A DNA stretch of 64,000 bases from Collibacillus ludicampi (GTDB taxonomy: Bacteria; Bacillota; Bacilli; Tumebacillales; BOQE01): NCBI RefSeq assembly GCF_023705585.1, contig NZ_BOQE01000001.1, forward strand, positions 3,132,710 to 3,196,709, written 5' to 3'. Positions 53,655-62,391 of the stretch are shown here, piece after piece (position 1 is the first letter of the stretch; every line of letters begins with the position of its first letter). The notes under the pieces are model-generated. The model was not told the DNA's origin. It made no database searches and saw only the letters and a list, made by a program, of their open reading frames with translations. A program made the position numbers and the translations under genes.

Positions 53655-54185
53655 ATGAGTCTACAAGAACAGGCATTCCAGTCGCAAGAAATGCGTGAAT
53701 CATTCGTTATCGACACCAAGGAGAAAGCCGTCTGGGCTTTGCGTAAACTGGCCAAGATCCGCAGAGAGATGGAGGAAAACCAATCCATCGCAGACAAAGA
53801 GATCGAGCGGATCAAGTTGTGGCTAGAGGACGTGAACGGCGCTCTTCAAAAAGATGCAGAGTATTTTGAGAGCTTGCTTCAAGCGTACCATCGCATGGTA
53901 CTTGAAGAGAATCCGAAAGCAAAAACCATCAAATTGCCGCACGGTACGCTAAAGGCCCGCAAACAAGAACCGGATTACATCAGAGATGAAGAAAAGCTTC
54001 TTGCGTGGACAAAAGAGAATCAGCCAGAAGCGGTCAAGGTTAAGGAGAACGTCGATTGGTCGACGTTAAAGAAAATGATCGTCAGCACGGAAAACGGCGT
54101 CGCCATTGACGAAAATGGTCAGGTGATCGAGGGCATTACGGTGGTGGATCGTGGCATCAAATTCTCGGTGGAGGTGGCTGAGTAA
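53655..54185 (+). CDS. gam: Host-nuclease inhibitor Gam-like protein
   Basis: A 176-residue Gam-family protein: long N-terminal coiled coil (KAVWALRKLAKIRREMEENQ), central YFESLLQAYHRMVLEENPKAKTI, and a beta C-terminus with RDEEKLLAWTKEN. Mu-type Gam binds double-strand ends and blocks RecBCD/AddAB. The ATG at 53655 follows GGAGGGGTG. Its stop overlaps recT, making a Gam-Bet recombination pair. Confidence 0.85.
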   Translation: MSLQEQAFQSQEMRESFVIDTKEKAVWALRKLAKIRREMEENQSIADKEIERIKLWLEDVNGALQKDAEYFESLLQAYHRMVLEENPKAKTIKLPHGTLKARKQEPDYIRDEEKLLAWTKENQPEAVKVKENVDWSTLKKMIVSTENGVAIDENGQVIEGITVVDRGIKFSVEVAE

Positions 54186-55174
54186 TGGCGGAGGCAAAAG
54201 CCAATCTGCAAGTTGTTACCGGCGGTTCATCCATGCCGACTTTAAACGTATCAAACGAGCAAAAGCTGCAAGCTATCCGCGATACCGTTGCGAAAGGAGC
54301 AACCGACGCTGAGTTCGTCATGCTCATGCATTTGGCCAACCGGTATCAGTTGGACCCCTTTCTTAAAGAGATCTGGTTTATCAAGTACGGCAATACACCG
54401 ACCATCATGGTCAGCCGGGATGGTCTACGCAATTACGCACAACGACAAGAAGATTTCGAGGGTCTGATCAGTCAAGAAGTGCGGAAAGGGGACACATTCA
54501 AATACAACCCGATCACTGGTGAGATTCATCATGAAACCGGTGATGGTAGTGGACCTATTACGAAAGCGTACGCCCTCGTCTATCGGAAAAACCGAAAGCC
54601 GCATATCGAATTGGTAGATTTCAAGGAGTATTACGATGCACTAAGCGCGAAAAACCCCGTTTGGAAGTCTCATCCGAGTGCGATGATCAAAAAAGTTGCG
54701 GAGGTTCTGGCTCTCAAAAAATGCTACACGATCACGGGTCTCTATGCGCCGGAGGAAATGGGAATGCAGGAGCCGGATATGATCGATGTGACCCCGCCGG
54801 AAGAGTCCGAGAAAATCAGACCTAATCAAAAGCAATCCGTTGTCTATACGATCAATCATGATCAACCAAGGATGGCATCGGAAAAACAGCGCAAAGCCAT
54901 CTTCGCGATCGCGCATGAAAAGAACCTCTCCGATGACGAGATTCGTGAATGTATGATCGCGATCACAGGAAAATCGAGCACCAAAGAACTGACAAGCGAA
55001 GAAGCGAGCAAGCTGATCGAGTATTTCAAAAGCTATCAACCGATATCCCCAGATCAGCCAGCAACACCACAGATAGAACATGATCAGGCTATAGAGCAAT
55101 CAACACTCGATGACTTGCTTGGTGATTTACCCGACGAACTGGATCCAGATCAGAAGTTTCCGTGGGAAGAATAA
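54185..55174 (+). CDS. bet: Phage recombinase Bet (RecT family) with SSB-like acidic tail
   Basis: A 329-residue single-strand annealing protein. Bet/RecT core (about 35-205): LMHLANRYQLDPFLKEIWFI, TIMVSRDGLRNYAQRQ, AMIKKVAEVLALKK. A second helical module follows (ASEKQRKAIFAIAHEKNLSD), then an acidic Pro/Gln-rich linker and a terminal tip DELDPDQKFPWEE that resembles the SSB C-terminal tip used to dock recombination proteins. Overlaps gam by one base. Intact. Confidence 0.88.
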   Translation: MAEAKANLQVVTGGSSMPTLNVSNEQKLQAIRDTVAKGATDAEFVMLMHLANRYQLDPFLKEIWFIKYGNTPTIMVSRDGLRNYAQRQEDFEGLISQEVRKGDTFKYNPITGEIHHETGDGSGPITKAYALVYRKNRKPHIELVDFKEYYDALSAKNPVWKSHPSAMIKKVAEVLALKKCYTITGLYAPEEMGMQEPDMIDVTPPEESEKIRPNQKQSVVYTINHDQPRMASEKQRKAIFAIAHEKNLSDDEIRECMIAITGKSSTKELTSEEASKLIEYFKSYQPISPDQPATPQIEHDQAIEQSTLDDLLGDLPDELDPDQKFPWEE

Positions 55175-55175
55175 T

Positions 55176-55193
55176 GGGCGGCGGTGGCCGCCC
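55176..55193 (+). other. GC-rich hairpin after bet
   Basis: GGGCGGC/GCCGCCC with a GGTG loop directly after the bet stop. No T run, so more likely an mRNA processing or attenuation structure than a terminator. Confidence 0.5.
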
Positions 55194-55256
55194 GTATGGG
55201 GAACCGTGACGAGGTTTTGATGACGTTTAATGACAAAAAGAAGGAGGGAACAAGCA

Positions 55257-55734
55257 ATGCCCGCAGTTTTGATTTATGTACCATTGGGCAAAATCGTCCC
55301 AACCAAGTGTAAGGGGTAGCAACATTCCCCAGTATTACGGTGGAGCGCTTCATCAGGTAGAAATTCTGAAACAGGCTTTAGGCCCCCAAGTAGAAGCCGT
55401 TGGCATGATCGAGAATATTGAGAGACAGCTTTCATTTGACGATCCGAAAGCGGCGGAAAGCCGAAAGATTGCGGAGCGATTCATGAAAATGGCCGTGGAA
55501 GGAAAACCGGTAATTGCCATGATCGAAGCGAGAAATGAACTCGAAGCGTATTGGCGACTGGCGAAAGCCGTGTCACCTGATATTCCGGTCATTAATCCTA
55601 ATCGACTGGCCATCATCAAAGCTGTACCACTTCCCATGACACTTGAGGGGTATCAATGGTCACTTGATCAATCGATACGGTTGGCTTTGAAAAATTCGAG
55701 CCTAAACCGGCTGTACAGGAGAGGAATGATGTAG
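55257..55734 (+). pseudogene. Prophage gene with a frameshift, function unknown
   Basis: The ATG at 55257 follows GAAGGAGGGAA and reads MPAVLIYVPLGKIVPTKCKG, then stop. In the +1 frame the coding continues as GSNIPQYYGGALHQVEILKQ up to 55734. The switch lies near the GGGG at 55312-55316 (net loss of two bases or gain of one). The joined protein would be about 158 residues. The VPLGKIVPTK start recalls ParB-type nuclease proteins, but the rest does not convince me. Confidence 0.6.
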
Positions 55735-55964
55735 AGTGAATCCCCGTCTTCGTTGACACAGACGAGCCGATCATCTTCGTCAATATATGGTTCGATGGTC
55801 GTCGGGAAATGGATTTTTCCGCCATTTCTCAATTCAACCATGAACGTGTGGCTATCATAGCTGATTCTTGTCGCAAATTCAACGACATTCATGAGTGAAA
55901 TCTTGGTCGTTATCAAATCAAGAATGATATAGCGCCCCTCATAAGGGCCAAAAGTTCTTCCCAT
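55668..55964 (-). CDS. Minus-strand small protein inside the early operon
   Basis: 98 residues ending FSRFRLEFFKANRID-like; the middle VELRNGGKIHFPTTIEPYID reads as a beta-rich protein. It is opposite to all surrounding genes and overlaps the end of the previous one by 67 bp, like a moron gene. The best Shine-Dalgarno (GGAGGG) fits an ATG at 55975 in another frame (MSETWEELLALMRG, then stop), so the true start may be there with a frameshift near 55930. Function unknown. Confidence 0.5.
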   Translation of the reverse strand: MGRTFGPYEGRYIILDLITTKISLMNVVEFATRISYDSHTFMVELRNGGKIHFPTTIEPYIDEDDRLVCVNEDGDSLYIIPLLYSRFRLEFFKANRID

Positions 55965-56051
55965 GTTTCAGACATGTAAGATCCCTCCAGTATCTAATAA
56001 TAGATTTTCAATTATTTTATATCAGATTGATGAAGATAGGTGATGTGTGAA

Positions 56052-56205
56052 ATGCAGATTTTTGGATACGTGAAAACCGCAAGGCAAAGGTGAAGGTGGT
56101 GTTTGCGAATGGGGAAGTTGTTGAAGGGCCGCTTCTGGGGTGCTGACGCGGATGGATGTGCTCAAACATGTCGAATCCGCTGTGGTAGCGCACACAAGGC
56201 CATGA
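56052..56205 (+). pseudogene. Short prophage gene with two frameshifts
   Basis: ATG 56052 after AGGTGATG: MQIFGYVKTA, then (one A lost) KAKVKVVFANGEVVEGPLLG, then (one G lost) VLTRMDVLKHVESAVVAHTRP and stop just before the next ribosome-binding site. Both losses are in homopolymers. About 51 residues when restored. Unknown function. Confidence 0.45.
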
Positions 56206-56237
56206 ACAAGGCGACTGATACAACGGGGTGGTGTCCC

Positions 56238-56461
56238 ATGGCCTGGCTGAAAAGCCATCAGGAAATTGCGCGGCACCCGAAAACCAAAAGGCTGGCAAAA
56301 GCCTTGGATATTTCGTTGCCCACAGCTATAGGCCACCTTCATCTTTTGTGGTGGTGGGCGATGGACTTTGCAAAGAATGGAGACCTTTCAAAAGAGTGAT
56401 GATAGCCGCCGATGTCCGGATCTGCGGTAAGTGGAAGAAGGTTGTGTTCATTAAGAAGTAA
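56238..56461 (+). pseudogene. Phage replication protein N-terminal fragment (DnaD-type helper)
   Basis: ATG 56238 gives MAWLKSHQEIARHPKTKRLA and AIGHLHLLWWWAMDFAKNGDLSKE, then three stops. This is the start of a phage replication protein seen in Firmicute phages. In another frame VRICGKWKKVVFIKK follows to 56461. The rest of the protein is missing, so this gene is truncated as well as shifted. Confidence 0.6.
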
Positions 56462-56502
56462 TTGTGAATCAATCATCCAGCAGAGAAAGTAGGTGATTGG
56501 AC

Positions 56503-57324
56503 GTGAATTACATCCTCGAGTTGAATGCGTTTCGCGATTGGGTAATGATAAACCGCGCTTCCACCGGACAGATTGCTTTATGGTACGCGTTGATGTCCAT
56601 AAACAATCAGACTGGCTGGAAGGAATGGTTTTCGGCACCGAATCAAACGCTGCAACTGATGACTGGATTGTCCAGACAGGGATTAGACAAGGCGAGAAAC
56701 GGTCTAATACAACTTGGGCTAATTCAGTATAAGAAGGGAAGTCCAATCAAGCAGGCCAATACAAAATGATCTCTCTACTTTCTGACCGTCAAAAGTAGGC
56801 ACAGAAGGAGTCACACCAGTAGACACAGTGGTTGGCACAGAAGTAGGCACAGAAGTAGGCACAGAAGTAGGCACAGAAGTAGGCACAGAAGGAGCGTTCC
56901 AGTTGACACACGAGGAGCGCGGAAGTAGCACATACCTAAACATAAATATAAACAAAAAAGATGATGATGATCGCGTGCGTGATTCGATGAGAGAAATAGC
57001 AGAATGCTATGCAACTCTACGTGGAATCAAGATCCATTCGCTAACAAGCGCGGATATCGGATATATCAGCAAGTTGGCGGAATCTGAAATCCCACTCGAT
57101 TTCATCCTACAAACCATGAAATCCATTGCGGAACAGTATGACGTGAATTCCATGTTCTACTTCTTCAAAGCGATAAACAGCGAGTGGAAAAAATCGGGGA
57201 TATCAAGAAGGTGCATGCTGAAGTTGCAGGTGCATCCGCTTTGGCCAATGCGGAAGCATACTCAAAGCAGATGCCGGAAAGCGTGCAGCGTACGCTTAGG
57301 AGGTTGCTCCATGCAAGCGGCTAA
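56503..57324 (+). pseudogene. Phage replication initiation protein (DnaD-like), frameshifted
   Basis: GTG 56503 after AAAGTAGGTGATTGG: MNYILELNAFRDWVMINRAS, a known N-terminus of phage replication organisers. The frame changes three times: one A lost near 56744 (restoring PNQAGQYKMISLLSDRQK), one A lost in AAAA near 56801 (giving VGTEGVTPVDTV and the VGTE repeats), one A lost in AAAAAA near 57190 (giving IGDIKKVHAEVAGASALANA). The last frame ends at TAA 57322 after LRRLLHASG. Joined length is about 274 residues: wHTH, VGTE linker, DnaB2-like domain (SADIGYISKLAESEIPLDFI). Confidence 0.65.
56831..56890 (+). repeat. 12-bp minisatellite coding for (VGTE)5
   Basis: GTWGGCACAGAA repeated five times in tandem inside the replication-initiation gene, encoding five VGTE tetrapeptides; a degenerate copy lies at about 56804. 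It forms the linker between the two domains. In-frame, so copy changes alter only linker length. Confidence 0.9.
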
Positions 57325-58651
57325 TGGCCTTCCTCACTCGAAAGAGACCGAGGAAATCCTCGTTGGCGGACTGCTTGCGCGCGAGCAATGGCTTGAAGAC
57401 ATCGTTGATCTCCTGCATTCGAGTGACTTCTACGATCCGCTGTGTGAACGCATCTGGAAAGCTATGATCCGTCTGTATAACGCAAACAAACGGGTCGATA
57501 TGGTCTCTGTTGCCCAGCTTTTATCGCCGAAAAGACGGACGAACTGATCCGCTCGAAGCTTATTCCGTTAACGACCAAGGGCATTGAATATTTGACGAGC
57601 TGGAACGTTCGCGAATATGCACAACGCATTCGTGAACTATCCGAGCGACGGCGGTTGATTCGTGCCGGTGAAGAGATCGTGAGACTGGCATTGGAAGGGG
57701 CATATGGCTCAAGTCGCGAGTTGTTCGACGAAGCCGAAAAGCGGCTTTCAGAAGCTGAGCCTGTCCGTACCAAAATCGGTGGTCTCGTATCAATCACTGA
57801 GTTAATTCACCCATATATGGACGCGCTTGAGACCTTGTATAAAAACCGGGGACGCTTTCGGGGACACCAACCGGCTTTCAAGCCTCGATGCTTACATGTG
57901 CGGTTTACAAGAGCAAGACTTTATCGTGATAGGCGCCAGACCGTCTATCGGCAAAACGACCTTTGTCCTGAACATCGGGTATAACGTCGCGCAGCACGAG
58001 AATACATATTTTGCGTTGTTCTCGCTTGAGATGGACAAAGATCGAGGCCTTATGAACCGGATCGTTGCTTCAAAGGCACAGATTGATCTTCAGATTTTGC
58101 GATCTGGCGACCTGGATGATGACCAGTGGAAACTGATAGCCAAAACACTGAGCGAGCTACCGGATCGTTTTCTTATAGACGATACAGCATCGATGACCGT
58201 CACGTATATCAAACGTGAAGTGAGACGGTTACGGAGAAGAATCGGGCCTGATGCAAGGCTTGTTGTGGCGATTGACTATCTACAGCGTATCCGGAGGCCA
58301 CGGAATATGAGCAGGTTCGATTTCGTGACGGAGGCAGCTATCGAGATGAAAGAGCTGGCGCGTGAATGTAACTGTACGGTCGTTGCACTTTCCCAGTTAA
58401 GCCGAGGAGTGGAACAACGTCAGGAGAAAAACCGGTCCTGTCCGACCTGAGGGAATCCGGTCAAATCGAGCAGGAAGCGGATATCGTGGCTTTTGCACCG
58501 GGACGATTACTACGATGCGAATACGGAGAAGAAGGGAATCATGGAAATCATCTTCGCGAAAAACAGGAATGCACCGACCGGCACGGTGGAACTCGGGTTT
58601 ATCAAGCCATATCAGAAGTTCTTCGATCCCATGACACTCACAAAGGGGTGA
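57311..58651 (+). pseudogene. dnaB: DnaB-like replicative helicase, frameshifted
   Basis: ATG 57311 follows AGGAGG. N-terminal primase-interacting domain SKETEEILVGGLLAREQWLE; one T lost near 57525 restores EKTDELIRSKLIPLTTKGIE; two losses near 57858-57875 (G and T) restore GTPTGFSSLDAYMCG; helicase core GARPSIGKTTFVLNIG (Walker A), FSLEMDKDRGLMNR, VVAIDYLQRI and ALSQLSRGVE; one A lost near 58431 restores KKPVLSDLRESGQIEQEADI; a T-run change near 58493 restores HRDDYYDANTEKKGIM. Joined, it is a complete DnaB of about 448 residues. As it stands no intact helicase is encoded. Confidence 0.75.
57827..58450 (+). CDS. Longest intact piece of the DnaB-like helicase (ATPase domain)
   Basis: Within the broken dnaB gene this 207-residue frame keeps Walker A, Walker B (VVAIDYLQR) and the DnaB4 motif uninterrupted, but lacks the N-terminal domain and the arginine finger region. 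It has no own ribosome-binding site and is listed only so that the intact ATPase core can be found. Confidence 0.4.
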   Translation: MRPCIKTGDAFGDTNRLSSLDAYMCGLQEQDFIVIGARPSIGKTTFVLNIGYNVAQHENTYFALFSLEMDKDRGLMNRIVASKAQIDLQILRSGDLDDDQWKLIAKTLSELPDRFLIDDTASMTVTYIKREVRRLRRRIGPDARLVVAIDYLQRIRRPRNMSRFDFVTEAAIEMKELARECNCTVVALSQLSRGVEQRQEKNRSCPT

Positions 58652-58656
58652 AAGTC

Positions 58657-58866
58657 ATGATCATGAGGCAAATCGTGAAACTTTTACAGACGATCGAGCG
58701 GGAAACGGAACGGGAACTCCTGAAAGACAGAAAGCATTCGAAGAACTGAACAAGCTCGCTTTAAAACTTGCTCAAATCAAAGAATGTGGTGACCGGGAAG
58801 GATTCGCAAGCACAGATTCAACAATCGACCATCGCCACGATTGAACGGCACAACCGGCAAAAGTAG
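58657..58866 (+). pseudogene. Small prophage gene, frameshifted
   Basis: ATG 58657 after AAAGGGGTG: MIMRQIVKLLQTIERETERE; one G lost near 58709 restores GTPERQKAFEELNKLALKLA, and a second change near 58782 gives VTGKDSQAQIQQSTIATIER to the TAG at 58864. About 68 residues, helical, unknown function. Confidence 0.45.
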
Positions 58867-58910
58867 GAGCGATGACATCGCCGCATGCATGAGAGGAGGA
58901 GAAAAGTTTT

Positions 58911-59716
58911 ATGAGCGGTAGGCCAAAGAAAGTGCGTGCAGATCAGATTTTACGTGCCTTATCAAAACGTCATGAAAAAGATGTCTGGCTCACAGAAGTC
59001 AAAACCGGTCCGACATGGACTGCTCATCCTGGTGAGTTGAAACGGATTGACGGACTGGCGATAAAACCGAGCTGGTCAAGCCCTTGTGTCACGGCATACG
59101 AGGTTAAAGTAGATCGCCAGGGTTTTCTGCGGGATGAGAAGTGGCCGGCATACCGACAGTTTTGTCACCGACTGTACTTTGCGTGTCCTAAAGAGCTGAT
59201 CCACCCAGATGAATTGCCCGAGGACGTGGGATTGGTGACATTCAACCCAGAGAACGGAAACTTACACACGGCAAAGGCAGCGCGGTTTCGCGACATCGAA
59301 ATTCCTGTCACGTTGTTATATCACATAGTGATCTCGCGAACGGACCGTGATAGACACCCATTCTTTAGTAATCGCAGGAAACTGTTCGAAGCCTACGTTG
59401 AAGACAAGAAAGATAAAAAGAATTGGGTTACCTTGTGGGAACAAAATTGGTGCAGCAACTGAGAGAGGAAACTGATCGAGCTGCCAAGGCCGAAAGGGAA
59501 TTGGAAAGCCTTCGGATGCAACTGAAGCAGCTTGACGAGCTGAAGTCCATCCTGAGAGAGTTTGCCATCGAGATAAGACCTTGGGGAAATTGGCAGGACG
59601 AACTCCGTCAAAAGCTGACATCTGGGATTGGCATGGACGTTGTGTACGAAGTGAACAGGTTGCTTGAAAAGGCAACGAGGATCCGGGATATGATCGGAGG
59701 ACGGAGTGGGAAATGA
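58911..59716 (+). pseudogene. MmcB-like PD-(D/E)XK nuclease family protein, frameshifted
   Basis: ATG 58911 after GAGGAGGAGAAAAG. Residues 1-175 look like the MmcB-type endonuclease fold: WLTEVKTG, RIDGLAIKPSWSSPCV, AYEVKVDRQGFLRDEKWPAY, LYFACPKELIHPDELPEDVG. The frame leaves at 59424: one A lost in AAAAG; restored it continues ELGYLVGTKLVQQLREETDR and a coiled-coil tail to 59716, giving about 268 residues. Even without repair the nuclease domain is intact (183 residues plus a short wrong tail). Confidence 0.65.
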
Positions 59717-59962
59717 ACCGCGAGATGATATTCCAACTGATCGACGCCGAACGACTCCGACAAGACGCCATGCACCCGAAGTGGTACGAGAAAAGGCGTT
59801 TACGAGGAGACGGGTGAAGTAGCGAAGGTGCTGAATGTAGAAGTTGGGGATGGCTTACAACGTTTTCCGAAAAGAGAGACAGCCAAGAAGGTGGCCGATG
59901 GGCTAAAGGATAGGTATCAAGAGGCCCGGATTGAGCAAGAGAAGACAGGTTTTGTTGTATAG
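59713..59962 (+). pseudogene. Small prophage gene, frameshifted, possibly MazG-like
   Basis: ATG 59713 overlaps the previous stop: MNREMIFQLIDAERLRQDAM, HPKWYEK, then stop. In another frame VYEETGEVAKVLNVEVGDGL continues to TAG 59960. The pattern RQD..HPKWYE then EETGEVA recalls phage MazG-like nucleotide pyrophosphohydrolases, but that is only a resemblance. Net change near 59794, two bases lost or one gained. Confidence 0.45.
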
Positions 59963-59990
59963 TATCGAGGGCTGAGAGGGAGGGGAAAGA

Positions 59991-60173
59991 ATGCAAGGTA
60001 TTGAAATGCATCTGTACTGTTGCAAAGATTGCAACGTTTTGTTCGGGATAGAGACAGCTTTTGAAGATCAGTCTGTCATTGTTTGTCCAGTTTGTCAGTC
60101 TGATGAAAACTTTCTGGATGGTGGAACTGGATCGGTAGAGATCACACGTCAGCCTGGGGTGTGGGATGAATGA
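59991..60173 (+). CDS. Zinc-ribbon protein of unknown function
   Basis: 60 residues with CCKDC and CPVC, a single zinc ribbon. ATG after GAGGGAGGGGAAAGA. Overlaps the methylase gene by 4 bp. From here rightward genes are intact again. Confidence 0.65.
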   Translation: MQGIEMHLYCCKDCNVLFGIETAFEDQSVIVCPVCQSDENFLDGGTGSVEITRQPGVWDE

Positions 60174-61000
60174 GCCATGTAAGAATCAGATCTCCTCTCT
60201 TGTGGTACGGCGGCAAATGCAAACTAGCTCAGATAATTATAAACCTTATTCCACGACATCGGTGTTATGTTGAACCATTTGCTGGAGGAGCGCATGTTCT
60301 GACCCAAAAGCCACCGGCAGAATTCGAGGTATACAATGACATCGATGGAGAAGTTGTAAATTTTCTGCTTGAACTGAGGAAAGATCCGGACCGAATGGCA
60401 GCCGCATTAGAAACATTGCCATACAGCCGAGCGCTTTATGAACAATGGAAATGGGAAGAGTGGCCGGCAGATCCCTTTGAAAGAGCGGTTCGATGGTTTT
60501 ATATCAATCGCTCAGCTGTTACAGCGGGAAATAATCATCGTTCTGGATGGCGACATGGTAACACAAGAAACCCAGCGAAAGATTTCCATACGAGCATTAC
60601 ACTTCTCAGATCATTTGCTGAGCGTTTCAAATATGTACAAATCGAATGCCGCGATTTTCGTGAAGTGATCCAAGTCTACGATTCACCGTCTACAGTATTC
60701 TACGTGGATCCGCCGTACGTGGGAAACGAGAACCGCTATAAGGGAGGATTCAAGAAAACGGATCACATTGAATTGACGGATCTTCTTGAAACGATCAAAG
60801 GTAAGGCGATTGTGTCGTATTACGAACATGATATGATCAATCAATTATATAAAGGATGGCGTCGTATAGAGATCGATTCATTTACAAGTTCACAAGTTGT
60901 TAAAAAAGGAACAAGTCGTCCAAAGAGAACGGAATTACTCTTCATGAATTATGAAGATAACCAATTGACCATATTCGACGCGGAGGTGAATGCTAGGTGA
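60170..61000 (+). CDS. dam: D12-class DNA N6-adenine methyltransferase (Dam type)
   Basis: A 276-residue amino-methyltransferase: LLWYGGKCKLAQIII (SAM motif I), YVEPFAGGAHVL, DIDGEVVNFL, the catalytic DPPY (VFYVDPPYVGNENRY) and TELLFMNY at the end. Many phages use such orphan methylases to protect against host restriction. Recognition site unknown; GATC is usual for Dam but not certain. Overlaps recU by 4 bp. Confidence 0.92.
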   Translation: MSHVRIRSPLLWYGGKCKLAQIIINLIPRHRCYVEPFAGGAHVLTQKPPAEFEVYNDIDGEVVNFLLELRKDPDRMAAALETLPYSRALYEQWKWEEWPADPFERAVRWFYINRSAVTAGNNHRSGWRHGNTRNPAKDFHTSITLLRSFAERFKYVQIECRDFREVIQVYDSPSTVFYVDPPYVGNENRYKGGFKKTDHIELTDLLETIKGKAIVSYYEHDMINQLYKGWRRIEIDSFTSSQVVKKGTSRPKRTELLFMNYEDNQLTIFDAEVNAR

Positions 61001-61527
61001 CATACGCCAACAGGGGAATGGGCTTTGAGGCACTCATTAACATGTCGAATGACATTTACAACCGTCGCGGATTGGCGATCATTACAAAGCGTCCAACGCC
61101 GATGAAAGTGCTCGGTCCCGCTAAGATCAAAAACCAGCATGTTGCCGTATTCGAAAAGCCCAGCACCGTCGATTACACCGGAGTGTACCGAGGGCGGGCG
61201 ATCGAGTTTGAGGCGAAGTCCACGCATTCATTGACATCTTGGCCACTAAAAGACATCCATGAGCATCAGGTAGATCACTTACGGAAAGTGGATCAGCATG
61301 GCGGAATCGCATTTGTGCTCGTCGAGTTCGTGAAACAACATGCCGTGTATCTATTGACAGTGAAGCATTTATTGTACGCTTGGACGGCTGCGCAAACGGG
61401 GGGACGAAAGAGTATACCGATCGATGAATTTGACAGACTTTGTCTCCAGGTGAGATCTGGGCGCGGGGTGCCGGTAGATTATCTTGCAGCAGTGGATCAG
61501 CTGATAATGGAGGTGGAAAGTGCGTGA
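60997..61527 (+). CDS. recU: Holliday junction resolvase RecU
   Basis: A 176-residue RecU: NRGMGFEALINMSNDIYNRR, KRPTPMKVLGPAKIKN, STVDYTGVYRGRAIEFEAKS with the catalytic D-ExK pattern, and HQVDHLRKVDQHGGIAFVLV. It resolves recombination intermediates, fitting with Gam-Bet. The GTG start overlaps dam. Confidence 0.93.
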   Translation: MTYANRGMGFEALINMSNDIYNRRGLAIITKRPTPMKVLGPAKIKNQHVAVFEKPSTVDYTGVYRGRAIEFEAKSTHSLTSWPLKDIHEHQVDHLRKVDQHGGIAFVLVEFVKQHAVYLLTVKHLLYAWTAAQTGGRKSIPIDEFDRLCLQVRSGRGVPVDYLAAVDQLIMEVESA

Positions 61528-61637
61528 CTTATTGTTGTTTGAATTGCGGTCAAAAATATGAGGGCGATGAGGAGCGCAGACTGATAAATCGGTGTGAGAA
61601 CTGCGAGAAAAGCAGGTTCGAAAGCAAGAGGGCTTAA
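61524..61637 (+). CDS. 37-residue zinc-ribbon protein
   Basis: GTG 61524, after GGAGGTGGAAAGTGC and overlapping the recU stop (GTGA), gives MTYCCLNCGQKYEGDEERRL with two CxxC pairs (CLNC, CENC). Looks like a rubredoxin-like or ribbon peptide. Unknown function. Confidence 0.6.
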   Translation: MTYCCLNCGQKYEGDEERRLINRCENCEKSRFESKRA

Positions 61638-61703
61638 TTCCTCTTTTCGGCGTTTCTATGTAACAGGCAACCTAAAATAGCATTGACGTGAGGGGAGATC
61701 CAT

Positions 61704-62336
61704 ATGGAACAGTTGGCTTTCGTGGAGGTGCTTCCGAAGATGACCTATGAGCAAGTAGAGAAACAAGTGGTTGCGTTACTCAAGCGGTATCCTAAGCTAC
61801 CTGCGCTCATCAGATCGGCTGAACGGAAGGCACAGGGGATTGGGCTAGTCTCTTCGATCCGTGTTCCACAAGCAAAGATCAAACGACTCGTCACGGTTGG
61901 CCGTGCTTATACAACCGATGTCCGCGAATATATGCACGTACAGAAAGCCGAGACGCTGTTCCATCAGATTCGTGGTGAAGATGACGAGGATGAGAAGGCT
62001 CTGGATGAAATCCGCGGACTTATGATCGGTACGCGGCCGTTTGGTGGAGAGGCGTGTGTGGACGTTGAGGGGTATGTTACTTCTTATGAGATCGCAATGA
62101 GGAAATGGAGAGAGAAAGCAGAGCGACTCAAGTCCGAGAAAGAAGCTATTGAGCAGGCACTGGATGAACTGAAGTCGTATGCGCCTCATTTGGAACAATT
62201 ATTGCGAATGAGATACATCGAGAAGAGAAGTGTGCTTGAAGTAGCGCAGAAACTTAGTATTTCGGAGAGGACACATGACTACTGGAAGAGGGAGGCCATC
62301 TGCGAGTTTGCTATGTTGGTGGGAATTATAGATTGA
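61704..62336 (+). CDS. Late-gene regulator-like protein with sigma-region-4 fold
   Basis: 210 residues. The C-terminal 50 residues form a helix-turn-helix like sigma region 4 (HLEQLLRMRYIEKRSVLEVA, QKLSISERTHDYWK), similar to ArpU/RinA-type activators placed before the packaging genes in Firmicute phages. The rest is helical and charged. ATG after AGGGGAGATCC. Ends at a strong terminator, so no packaging gene follows directly. Confidence 0.7.
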   Translation: MEQLAFVEVLPKMTYEQVEKQVVALLKRYPKLPALIRSAERKAQGIGLVSSIRVPQAKIKRLVTVGRAYTTDVREYMHVQKAETLFHQIRGEDDEDEKALDEIRGLMIGTRPFGGEACVDVEGYVTSYEIAMRKWREKAERLKSEKEAIEQALDELKSYAPHLEQLLRMRYIEKRSVLEVAQKLSISERTHDYWKREAICEFAMLVGIID

Positions 62337-62350
62337 TGATGTATTTCCGT

Positions 62351-62388
62351 AAAAAAGTGTACCGAAATTCAAACCGGTACACTTTTTC
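62351..62388. terminator. Bidirectional terminator
   Basis: AAAAAAGTGTACCG/CCGGTACACTTTTT with an AAATTCAAA loop; serves the regulator gene on the left and the minus-strand gene on the right. Confidence 0.9.
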
Positions 62389-62391
62389 TAT

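Noticed and set aside
56831-56890. 12-bp repeats as phage iterons or an origin
   Set aside because: They are in frame, encode VGTE exactly and sit where a domain linker is expected; an origin role cannot be excluded but is not needed.
59316-60011. 231-residue minus-strand open frame over the MmcB-like region
   Set aside because: The plus strand gives family motifs once the shift is allowed for; the minus frame is a low-complexity Ser/Arg shadow.
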